The position numbers and the translations under genes are program-made. Of a stretch of 64,000 nt of DNA, positions 26,390 through 33,696 are shown piece by piece; within the stretch, counting starts at the first letter, position 1, and every line of letters begins with the position of its first letter. Source of the stretch: Pedobacter foliorum (lineage in GTDB: Bacteria > Bacteroidota > Bacteroidia > Sphingobacteriales > Sphingobacteriaceae); contig NZ_JABSNU010000003.1 of assembly GCF_013266735.1 (NCBI RefSeq), positions 124,001 through 188,000 on the forward strand. The letters are read 5' to 3'. The notes beneath the pieces were generated by a model that worked only from the letters and a program-made list of their open reading frames with translations, was not told where the DNA came from and made no database searches.

Positions 26390-27925
26390 TTACTTTAATT
26401 TCTCTATTAGAAATTCATAGTATTTTTCGCTCGCCATATGCGCAAACAAATATTGCAAGGTTCCTTTATTCTTCTTCAAGAACTGTACAAGTGTATCTTT
26501 TATACTAACAGGTAGATAAGAGATTACATTGATACCAATCATTGCATTATTTATGTTTGTCGCATCAAATGTAAAGCATAAAAGCTTATAGTCTCCAACA
26601 TAACACGCCGCAATCCAAACATATTTAGGCAAACTCGTATTGAGAATCTCTATTTTCTCTTTATCATCGAGTTGCGATTTTTTGATTTGAGACTTATAGT
26701 TTTCACTGTATTCTATTTTGATATCCCACACCAGGTCAGCCACGATTCTATTTGTAAAAAAGAAAGTGAGGATTCGGTCAAGCCCCAAGACAATTACCTC
26801 GAGATCTTCATAAGCGATTCTTATTTTAGGGTAGACAGGTACGACAATATTGGTGACCACCGTAGGCCTTTTTTGTGGATCATGCTCCGTCCAAGGTGTT
26901 TGCAATTCACATAGATTCAGTAGTTGAATTCTAGCAAATGGCCCCCATTGGTCATCGTGGGCATAGATACGTTCAATAGTATCCGACAAATAGCTGATTT
27001 CTTCTTGCGGGGGAATAGAAACCGGTGCCGTATTTTTAAATCCGGAAACCGTGATGGCATGCAGGCCATGGTCACCCCCACTTGGAACATAAATGACTAA
27101 AATAATTGGAATTCCAATTGGCGAATAAGCGTTAATTATCTTTTTCAGATAGCGATTGCTCACCACCTTATAAGGATAAGCACTAACTCGAAGATCACCG
27201 TCCTTTATTTCTGAAACAAGACCTGAATTTAGGATCGCCTGAGATATTTGTAGTATGCTCAACCCTTTGTTGGGGAAAAGTCTACTTCCATCAGGAGAAA
27301 CATTATCTGCATCTTTAGTGATTAAACTAGGTGACTTTAAAATTGTATGATGATCGACCGCTGCCTTATTTAGCATTGACCAGATTGCGGTCGTTGCGCA
27401 AGCAGCCAAAACTGAGTCCTGTTCCTGAAAGGCTAAAGATCTAAGTTTAATACAAGTTCCGTATAAATGAATATCGTATTCTCTTAAGCCCCAAAAATTA
27501 CGATCCTGAATTTGATTGCCATTTGAATACGTCTTCAAAACGGTATAGCCAATCATTTTTACAGGAATGGGTTTAATAACAATAAATCCAACGTAATGCT
27601 TCCAAAATTTTGCTGATTGTTCTGGTGTTTTTAAAATCTCGGCTGAAAAGATATCTTCATCAAATTCATTGTCGAAAAAATGAATTCTTTTGCAAACCTT
27701 CTCATATTTTTCAAAGCATAACGCATAATAGGACGCATAATCATGTAAATAGTCACGACTGATATAGTCCGTTTCAACCAGAATTGTTTTAACATTCAAA
27801 CCGTCTATCCCAAGGTAATTCTTGAAATAATCATAGTGTTTTTTGTTTTTTACAAGATCTGAGGTCGTAAATTTATTAGATAGGACTGAAGCAAGATTAT
27901 CTTCAGAATAAGGAAGAATCTCCAC
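26390..27925 (-). CDS. Papain-like cysteine peptidase-like protein, unknown family
   Basis: 511 aa from GTG at 27925; the frame has a stop just upstream, so no ATG start is possible nearby, and GTG follows the stop of the 58-aa gene by 6 nt. The N-terminal 150 residues are helical then alpha/beta. The middle holds FQEQDSVLAACATTAIWSML (Gln169 and Cys176, like the oxyanion Gln and nucleophile of papain-like or C39-like peptidases), then GDHGLHAITVSGF (His289), with HDDQWGPF later. The C-terminal 200 residues are of unknown fold. There is no signal peptide, so it acts in the cytoplasm. It lies next to the ubiquitin-like operon but a strong hairpin separates them. It may be a defence effector or deconjugating peptidase; unproven. 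Confidence 0.6.
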   Translation of the reverse strand: MEILPYSEDNLASVLSNKFTTSDLVKNKKHYDYFKNYLGIDGLNVKTILVETDYISRDYLHDYASYYALCFEKYEKVCKRIHFFDNEFDEDIFSAEILKTPEQSAKFWKHYVGFIVIKPIPVKMIGYTVLKTYSNGNQIQDRNFWGLREYDIHLYGTCIKLRSLAFQEQDSVLAACATTAIWSMLNKAAVDHHTILKSPSLITKDADNVSPDGSRLFPNKGLSILQISQAILNSGLVSEIKDGDLRVSAYPYKVVSNRYLKKIINAYSPIGIPIILVIYVPSGGDHGLHAITVSGFKNTAPVSIPPQEEISYLSDTIERIYAHDDQWGPFARIQLLNLCELQTPWTEHDPQKRPTVVTNIVVPVYPKIRIAYEDLEVIVLGLDRILTFFFTNRIVADLVWDIKIEYSENYKSQIKKSQLDDKEKIEILNTSLPKYVWIAACYVGDYKLLCFTFDATNINNAMIGINVISYLPVSIKDTLVQFLKKNKGTLQYLFAHMASEKYYEFLIEKLK

Positions 27926-27931
27926 TATTAA

Positions 27932-28108
27932 CTATAATTGAACAACCAATTTCAGGGTTTCCTGATCTACATTCTTAAGTTTCAGAACTTCTTGTTGTAG
28001 TTTCATGGTTGCTTCAATTGCCTGCTTAAAAGCAGCGGACTGCCTTAATTTAACAGCCTTTATTTCTGCTCCAGGAACAAAAATCTGTGATGGTTGAAGT
28101 TTTGCCAT
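27932..28108 (-). CDS. 58-aa hypothetical protein upstream of the peptidase-like gene
   Basis: Begins MAKLQPSQIFVPGAEIKAVK and is otherwise mostly helical with regular hydrophobic spacing (AFKQAIEATMKLQQEVLKL), giving a short coiled-coil or dimerisation helix; ends LKLVVQL. No known family recognised. The stop TAG is in frame and 6 nt before the GTG of the 511-aa gene, so the second gene is probably translated by coupling. Such a small partner upstream of a possible toxin-like enzyme could be an inhibitor or a recruitment factor. Short but with a good start, frame and context. Confidence 0.6.
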   Translation of the reverse strand: MAKLQPSQIFVPGAEIKAVKLRQSAAFKQAIEATMKLQQEVLKLKNVDQETLKLVVQL

Positions 28109-28198
28109 TTTGATTGAGATAAATGAATCGCGTTATTTAGGGTGCAAATGTATTAATAATGATTAAATAAATTTATAATTTAAATCTAATTATAACTA

Positions 28199-28250
28199 GC
28201 ATAAAAACAAACAATCTGAAAAATGTTTTTCAGATTGTTTGTTTTTATGC
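28199..28250. terminator. 25-bp perfect inverted repeat, bidirectional terminator
   Basis: Arms 28199-28223 and 28226-28250 are exact reverse complements separated by TG. Both flanks carry A- and T-rich runs (AAAAACAAACAATCTG and its complement). It lies 21 nt after the DUF6527 stop, so it ends the ubiquitin-like operon and separates it from the 58-aa gene. The length and perfection are unusual for an ordinary terminator. Confidence 0.8.
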
Positions 28251-28271
28251 TAAAATGTAGGAATTAGGGGG

Positions 28272-28595
28272 TTAACACCATTCGATTTTTCCGTTGGTAA
28301 CAAAAAAATGACTTTTGCATCCGACCAATCGATTTATGGATGGAGCCAAGGAAATCACTTTTCCGTCGAGTATATAATTCCAATATGGATCATAATCATC
28401 CATTAAGTTCATATGTAACAATTTTCTACAGCCACATGGACAAATCATCACAGCCTGCCAATAGTAACCTTGATTGCCAATCAGATAAACTGTATAAGGA
28501 CTAGTTTTATCTGGTATATCATCTGCGAATTCATACTTATACAGCTTCTCCCTATGGAAAAGCTGTATAAACCAATCAAATATCTTTCTTAACAT
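28272..28595 (-). CDS. DUF6527-like small zinc-binding-type protein of the Ubl operon
   Basis: 107 aa. Cysteines C52, C54, C56 (MICPCGCRKLLHM), C93 (VGCKSHFFVT) and terminal C107, with H96, suggest a structural zinc site. The order CxCGC, then SLAPSIN, then CxSHFFVxNGKIEW matches DUF6527 as I remember it. It starts 20 nt inside the end of the JAB-E1 gene, so it belongs to the same operon. In ubiquitin-like systems small treble-clef or RING-like proteins can act as E3s or adaptors; that role is a guess. Confidence 0.7.
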   Translation of the reverse strand: MLRKIFDWFIQLFHREKLYKYEFADDIPDKTSPYTVYLIGNQGYYWQAVMICPCGCRKLLHMNLMDDYDPYWNYILDGKVISLAPSINRLVGCKSHFFVTNGKIEWC

Positions 28596-29970
28596 CGCTT
28601 AACTCTGCATTATTTAACAAGGGAGCTACATCGCCCTTGCCAACAAGTTTTGAAAAAAATGGGCACGTATCCGTAATCTTATCCGGATAGGAAGTCGCGT
28701 CAGCGAAATCAATCTTAATTGCATCGATTTCCGAATTATCCTGATTTCTATAGGGATGGATTCTTGCAAGAAAATCATTAATCGCCGTAGCTGCAACCTG
28801 CATATTGATACTGATTACTGCCGGATGAGATTCATTTACATTTGCCAGATATTGATTTCTTTCATATTCTGCTCTATCAGTACGGTTGATAGATTCTGCA
28901 CGCAATCTTTCAATACTATACTGCTGTCTGCTCAATAAACTTGACCCCCCTGGCTGGATATAATGAACCGTTCCAAATATATTCTTAATACCACCTTCAC
29001 CATCGGCATTTAACTTAACGCCCATATCTATAAAAGGAATTACATAAAATGATGAGATCAAATTAAGAATATGCCTACCTTCTGCACCATCTACACAGCT
29101 AATGAGAAAATCACATTCAGCAAGTTCTTTGACCACTTCCCGGCTGGAAATATGAGTAGCAAAAGTTATGACTGTAGTGCCCATCCCTACTTCGACTATA
29201 CCTCTTTTCATAACATCAACCTTCATAGCCTTTTGAGCCGCGTCAGCTTGAGTCGACCCAATAATTCTGTTGAGGTTTACTGTATCCGTAAAATCCGGAT
29301 CAACCAACACTAAAGTACCTACTCCTAAGCGTTTCAACTGTTCAATTACGGGGCTGCCCGTACCAGAACAGCCAACTACGCCAACTTTCATGGTATTTAA
29401 CATATGGACAGTTTTCTTCCCGAATGCCTGGAGATTACGACGTTGGTACTCATCGGATATACCAGAAGCCGAATTATCATAATTCCAGTTCTCCACATTG
29501 CTCCCAGCTACAGAGATCTTATGAACAACCTCAATCTCCATTTTATGGTTGAAAAATCGTCCGAATAATCGTCCGTCAGGCAACATGATACAACTTGCAT
29601 GTGGCAGATCATCATCAATCCATGCATTTATACTTTTGAATAAACGATAATCAGACTCATTATCCAAATCAGAAAAAAACTCGTGGACACCAGGTCCTGG
29701 GTGGCAATGGATCTTAACAAGTGCTAGTTTATGCTTTGCCGCTTTTTCCAAAAAGGGGTTAATCACATCCGTCGGCCAGCGAACATAATCACCTTTACGT
29801 TCGCAAATATCATGCGGAACCAATAGCAAGTCTTGAACGACTAAAGTATGGTTATTTCCATGGACACTACGGCCACATAATGCGACCGCGACAGCTTCCT
29901 TGTTATCTCCAGGAAATAAATGCTGCTTCAACTGCTGGTAGTGAAAGCCAGCTAATCGTATTTTGTTCAT
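28576..29970 (-). CDS. JAB (JAMM) metalloprotease-E1 (ThiF) fusion
   Basis: 464 aa. N-terminal about 1-150 is a JAB/MPN domain with Glu25, H88-x-H90 (KIHCHPGPG), S100 and D103, the full JAMM zinc site, used for deubiquitinase-like cleavage. About 180-464 is a ThiF/E1-like adenylating domain: nucleotide loop VVGCSGTGSP (199-208), Asp224 (VLVDPDF), N232-R235 and a Lys-containing helix (QKAMKVDVMKRG). It would adenylate the C-terminus of a ubiquitin-like protein, and the JAB domain would trim or release it. The gap to the upstream Ubl-E2 gene is 2 nt. Fused JAB-E1 proteins are known from bacterial ubiquitin-like operons. Confidence 0.85.
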   Translation of the reverse strand: MNKIRLAGFHYQQLKQHLFPGDNKEAVAVALCGRSVHGNNHTLVVQDLLLVPHDICERKGDYVRWPTDVINPFLEKAAKHKLALVKIHCHPGPGVHEFFSDLDNESDYRLFKSINAWIDDDLPHASCIMLPDGRLFGRFFNHKMEIEVVHKISVAGSNVENWNYDNSASGISDEYQRRNLQAFGKKTVHMLNTMKVGVVGCSGTGSPVIEQLKRLGVGTLVLVDPDFTDTVNLNRIIGSTQADAAQKAMKVDVMKRGIVEVGMGTTVITFATHISSREVVKELAECDFLISCVDGAEGRHILNLISSFYVIPFIDMGVKLNADGEGGIKNIFGTVHYIQPGGSSLLSRQQYSIERLRAESINRTDRAEYERNQYLANVNESHPAVISINMQVAATAINDFLARIHPYRNQDNSEIDAIKIDFADATSYPDKITDTCPFFSKLVGKGDVAPLLNNAELSDVKKDI

Positions 29971-29972
29971 AG

Positions 29973-31157
29973 CTATCTAGTTATATCCTTTACCAACCAA
30001 TTGTCCACCAAACATAAATGCGTAGCAATGTTATCCACTCCTGGACGCCATTCTCCCGGCTTGCGATGTCTGGACCACCCTTGAAAGTTCTTGCCATCTA
30101 TCACTTGGTCAAAAACATTATTAATTGTCCTTCCTGAGACCTTAATAAGGGATGGGTGAAAATAAGCCATATCAATTTCAGCGGCAGGATAATGAGAAGA
30201 AATCAGCAAAGCGACCTCAGCTTTTTGGACATTGTACCCTACAGGGATAGGATAATCATGGATCATAACCCACATGCCTGGTTGATTGGCAATGGCCTCC
30301 CAAAGGAGGCCAAGGTTATCTAAAAATTCAATATCTTCTTCGGGCAATGTAAAGTCTCTTCTGATCTTTACGGTTTCTTCAACTGGCTCTTCCTGAATAT
30401 GATCATCAGATAAACCATCTTCCTGTTCTTTTGGCTGAATAGTAAATCTTACTAGACATTTTTCAGTAAGATCGACCATCTCATCAGGCTTAAGCTTAAT
30501 AGGCTTAGGACTGGTATTAAGAAACTTATAGACCTCTACAGGTTTGGTATTATTTGGATATTCAAATTCGATTAGTTGAGGGACTGTAATATACCTCTTA
30601 GGCCAAGTATGATACCCTTTATCTACTTTTATCCGATACAGTTTAGCTGGGGGAACAGGCTTGCATTGTTTACCATATTCTTCAATATCAACCAAATCTT
30701 GCCATTTTCCGGAAATGAAATCCATACCGGTACAAATCATTTTAATAGGCTGGCTCGGATTGTCAGCATAACTGACATTTCCCACAGTCAAAACTTGGAT
30801 CAAATAATGATTGTTAGGGTTGATACCTTTCGCTAATAAAATCTGATGAGCTGTTAGTTCAGATTTATCAGTCATCTCGGGTTCATTGTCGACGTTATAA
30901 TGGAAGACATCAGGCCCCTTGGTTGTAAAACGTTCAATTCCAGGATTAGATAAATCAATAGCCTGATCAAGTGACACCTTTTCGAAGTCACATCCTTTCA
31001 ATTTTTGATACAGCGTATGGCATTGTAAATGCTCAAAGCCTGCTGCTGTTAAAATTTCAGCACCAGTATTTAGGGCTTTATAAACGGCTATTTCTATTTC
31101 ATTAACTATAGCTATGTAAACTTTTGGCTTTACTGGACCATTTTTTTCTTCTTGCAT
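29973..31157 (-). CDS. Fusion of three ubiquitin-like domains with an E2-like domain
   Basis: 394 aa. Three beta-grasp-like segments: about 12-79 (VYIAIVNEIEIAVYKALNTG, ending DLSNPGIERFTTK), about 85-150 (ELTAHQILLAKGINPNNHYL) and about 172-243 (KPDEMVDLTEKCLVRFTI). These match the multi-ubiquitin family. An acidic linker leads to a prokaryotic E2 family E-like domain, about 267-394 (MWVMIHDYPIPVGYNVQKAE, then HPSL and WRPGVDNIATHLCLVDNWL). The only Cys in the E2 domain is in THLC near the C-terminus, not just after the HP motif, so catalysis would be non-canonical. No domain ends in Gly-Gly. First gene of the operon; no clear promoter box precedes it. Confidence 0.8.
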   Translation of the reverse strand: MQEEKNGPVKPKVYIAIVNEIEIAVYKALNTGAEILTAAGFEHLQCHTLYQKLKGCDFEKVSLDQAIDLSNPGIERFTTKGPDVFHYNVDNEPEMTDKSELTAHQILLAKGINPNNHYLIQVLTVGNVSYADNPSQPIKMICTGMDFISGKWQDLVDIEEYGKQCKPVPPAKLYRIKVDKGYHTWPKRYITVPQLIEFEYPNNTKPVEVYKFLNTSPKPIKLKPDEMVDLTEKCLVRFTIQPKEQEDGLSDDHIQEEPVEETVKIRRDFTLPEEDIEFLDNLGLLWEAIANQPGMWVMIHDYPIPVGYNVQKAEVALLISSHYPAAEIDMAYFHPSLIKVSGRTINNVFDQVIDGKNFQGWSRHRKPGEWRPGVDNIATHLCLVDNWLVKDITR

Positions 31158-31449
31158 TGTATTAATATTAAAAATTATAAATTGTGGAATTACTCGCCCA
31201 ATATCTTGAGCAGCTGTGTGAAAACGACCGATAGTGGTCAGAAAAACGGGTAATTGCCTATCTAAAATTTAAAATTAATAACCATCCAAGTTGGCGCGAC
31301 TCAATAGAATAATCTCTATTCGCTTGGTAATTTGAATAGAACCCCTTACATTTGAACAACCACGATCAAAAGCAAGTTTTTAACAAGGTTGGCAAAACCT
31401 GTTGAATTCCTGTAAAAATTACTAGCTGAGCTGCTTTCGCATCTTGGCT

Positions 31450-31497
31450 TTTTTTTGTCTGCACATTTGCTTCCGATACAAACGTAAGACAAAAAAA
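31450..31497. promoter_or_regulatory. Long-spaced inverted repeat in the Ubl/XRE divergent gap
   Basis: TTTTTTTGTCT (31450-31460) and AGACAAAAAAA (31487-31497) are perfect complements, 26 nt apart. The gap 31158-31578 holds this and a direct TTTTACAAA pair (31511-31519, 31537-31545) but no gene. Such sites are where the adjacent XRE protein would be expected to repress the Ubl operon and itself; binding is inferred. Confidence 0.45.
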
Positions 31498-31573
31498 TGA
31501 ATCTGCAAAATTTTACAAACAAATTTATGTGTATATTTTTACAAAATCATTTGGATTATTTCTAAATTATACC

Positions 31574-31581
31574 GATCTTTG
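31574..31581 (+). promoter_or_regulatory. Putative -7 box of the XRE/ImmA-IrrE pair
   Basis: GATCTTTG differs from TAnnTTTG by the first base and lies 27 nt upstream of the ATG at 31609, supporting that start over the upstream TTG at 31579. Confidence 0.4.
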
Positions 31582-31608
31582 TCTCACTCTACTAAAAATC
31601 AAACACTT

Positions 31609-31974
31609 ATGATAGCTCAATCTGAAGAAAAATTTTATGAAGAAATCGGAGAACGAATCCGAAATTTTAGATTAAAGGCTGGGATCAATCAAGAAGTATT
31701 TTCAGAATTAGTTAATATGACCAGGGCTTCAGTCGTTAATATAGAAAAAGGACGACAACGACCTTCATTATACTTGCTGATTAGGATAGCCGGTATTTTA
31801 AAAGTTGATTATATTGATCTAATTCCATATGAGTTAAATATCAAGAGACTTCCAGTTGAGGAAAATAAACACAAGGAAGTCGATTTCGGTTCAATTATTG
31901 CAAGTTCAGATGTAGATCTAAATGAGAGAGTAAAAAGCTCCATGAATCAATTTATTAAGCAAATAAAAAAATGA
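31609..31974 (+). CDS. XRE-family regulator paired with an ImmA/IrrE peptidase
   Basis: 121 aa from ATG at 31609. The XRE HTH is at about residues 12-75: RIRNFRLKAGINQEVFSELV, then MTRASVVNIEKGRQRPSLYL. A C-terminal tail of about 45 residues (VDFGSIIASSDVDLNERVKS) may hold the cleavage site for its partner. It overlaps the peptidase gene by 4 nt (ATGATG). HTH plus ImmA/IrrE pairs release operons under DNA damage, for example CapH/CapP next to CBASS loci. Here the pair is divergent from the ubiquitin-like operon, which it may repress. Confidence 0.8.
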   Translation: MIAQSEEKFYEEIGERIRNFRLKAGINQEVFSELVNMTRASVVNIEKGRQRPSLYLLIRIAGILKVDYIDLIPYELNIKRLPVEENKHKEVDFGSIIASSDVDLNERVKSSMNQFIKQIKK

Positions 31975-32522
31975 TGCTGAAACGAGTCCATCCGCAAACA
32001 ATTCAAACGATCAGGAAAAGGGCAGAAGAAATTATAAGTGAACTACAGATTAATACTCTGCCAGTTAAAATTGAAGATGTAGCAAAAAAAATGGGTCTTA
32101 GGCTGACCCCTTTTGCATTTGACGATAATATATCCGGTGTTCTGGTCATAGAAGAAGGCCAAGGAACCATAGGGTATAATCAAAATGAATCCAGGGTAAG
32201 AAGGCGCTTTACTATAGCTCATGAATGTGGTCATTATTGTCTACATAAAGACCAAGCTTCTATGTTTATGGATAAAGGATTAAAAGCTCTCTTTAGAAGC
32301 ACTCATTCTGGTCTTACTGAAGATACGCAAGTGCTGGAACGCGAAGCAAATACTTTTGCCGCCTATGTACTAATGCCAGACCACCTTTTAAAAAAAGAAA
32401 TAGATAAAATAGATTTCGATCTCGGAAGTGAAGATGACATTAAGAATCTTGCAAGGACCTTTGATGTCTCATCTCAAGCCATGTATTATAGAATATTAAA
32501 TTCGGGCTTGTTGAGGTTCTAG
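31971..32522 (+). CDS. ImmA/IrrE-family metallopeptidase
   Basis: 183 aa. The zinc motif is RFTIAHECGHYCLHKD (HExxH, with Glu in the middle) and the third ligand Glu lies in LEREANTFAAYVLMP. This is a DUF955-type peptidase that cleaves its HTH partner when activated. It is translated directly after the XRE gene. It has no extra sensory domain. Likely role: switch that turns on the adjacent ubiquitin-like operon or element excision under stress, by analogy with CapP and ImmA. Confidence 0.85.
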   Translation: MMLKRVHPQTIQTIRKRAEEIISELQINTLPVKIEDVAKKMGLRLTPFAFDDNISGVLVIEEGQGTIGYNQNESRVRRRFTIAHECGHYCLHKDQASMFMDKGLKALFRSTHSGLTEDTQVLEREANTFAAYVLMPDHLLKKEIDKIDFDLGSEDDIKNLARTFDVSSQAMYYRILNSGLLRF

Positions 32523-32567
32523 GGAGCCCATAATGTAGGGTTTTATTTTTATTAGTATATCGGCAGG

Positions 32568-32690
32568 ATAGCAATTGCAGCTAGGGAGTATTCAAGCCAG
32601 TGAGTTATTCGGTGAGTATCAATTTTTGTTATTTTTAATTCATTGAAAATATGATGGTTATCCAAGGTGTTCGATTCTCTGTAGAGGGCG
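32568..32690 (+). repeat. Right-end att-like block of segment A (imperfect core)
   Basis: About 115 bp similar to 53737-53860: ATAGCAATTGCAG, GTGAGTTATTCGGTGAGT and ATTCATTGAAAATATGATGG occur in the same order and spacing. The core GTTCGATTCTC (32669-32679) matches the tRNA, then diverges instead of continuing to the acceptor end. This marks an old element junction that has drifted or was partly replaced. Segment A ends here. The gap 32523-33083 holds only such blocks and no gene. Confidence 0.65.
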
Positions 32691-32883
32691 ATGGAAGTGA
32701 TTAAAGTCGAACGTATTTAGTAGATATAATATTTGCTTACCTGCTCAAGAAGTTAACGCAGACAGGATTTGGTCTTATCCGTCTACAACTTTACGACTAG
32801 ATTATCTAGCATTACTAATTCGTTAGGATAAGTTGGAAAGCAAATAATTCTTCTTAAATTAGTAATAAGCAATTGTGACTAAC

Positions 32884-33000
32884 TTGTAGTTAAGTTAGAT
32901 GAGCAATTGGTGAGACCTAATCTAATATTTTAATTTACTGAAAAGATGACGGATACAAGAGAATCCCTTTCTCGGGAGATGGTGGTGACGGAAGTCTGAT
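32884..33000 (+). repeat. Degenerate second copy of the right-end block
   Basis: The order GGTGAG, then TTAATTTACTGAAAAGATGA and a GG-TA step, follows that of the 32568-32690 block, with many substitutions and no recognisable tRNA core. It may be a decayed junction from an earlier insertion. Similarity is by eye and modest. Confidence 0.35.
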
Positions 33001-33083
33001 GGTAAAGCTAGGTATTTCTTTAACTCTAATTTTTATTCAATCAACAATTTAAATTGTTTTATATTTTTTAACTTGGTATTTAA

Positions 33084-33647
33084 ATGGCATCTATTAAGAA
33101 AATCATGCTAGTATTAATTGGTTTACTGGTTGTTGTGATAGTTATGGTAGAAATGAATCTTTTGGCCCCCAATCTCTATCATTCTGAATTAAGTGTTGCT
33201 TCAAAAGTAAATTGGTCGGTTATAAATAGAGGAGAAAATATCAATATCTACAGAGCGAGATCAAACTTTGCCAATAAGGAAGTTCCTATTGTAGTTATAT
33301 CAAGAAAAGACACATTATATAAGAAATTAAATGGAAAGGGACCGATCATTGTCATTAAAGTGGACTCATTAGAAACTGGTCGGTTATGGATACCTTTTTA
33401 TAAATCAGCAACTTTTTCTGCTGTTGGTATTGCTTCATTAGATCAAAATTTAATAAATGTTTCAGCCAAGCGAGCTGTTGAATACAAGTCTGGTTTGTTT
33501 GGAACATTAAGGGTTAGTGGTAAGATTAACGTGGCTGGTCTTTGTTCTTACAGACAGGTGATAAAAATGCTTCACGCTGCTATTGCGAAAAACTTTGCTA
33601 ATGAGGCCGAAAAATATACAACATCGTTGCCTTTTAGTTATTTCTGA
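33084..33647 (+). CDS. Hypothetical membrane-anchored protein at the left of segment B
   Basis: 187 aa. One N-terminal membrane helix (LVLIGLLVVVIVMVEMNLLA) followed by a beta-rich domain (NIYRARSNFANKEVPIVVIS) that would face the periplasm. No family recognised. It is the first gene inside segment B and reads toward a convergent glycosyltransferase, from which it is separated by about 50 bp. Function unknown. Confidence 0.5.
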   Translation: MASIKKIMLVLIGLLVVVIVMVEMNLLAPNLYHSELSVASKVNWSVINRGENINIYRARSNFANKEVPIVVISRKDTLYKKLNGKGPIIVIKVDSLETGRLWIPFYKSATFSAVGIASLDQNLINVSAKRAVEYKSGLFGTLRVSGKINVAGLCSYRQVIKMLHAAIAKNFANEAEKYTTSLPFSYF

Positions 33648-33696
33648 TGAATATGCAAAAAATATAATATTGGTAAATAAAACCGTGACGGATAGC

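Noticed and set aside
32524..32532. A 9-nt match (TATGGGCTC on the minus strand) to the inner part of the candidate guide, just after the ImmA/IrrE gene
   Set aside because: Nine nt inside 64 kb on two strands is expected by chance, and the match misses the first three guide positions next to the scaffold.
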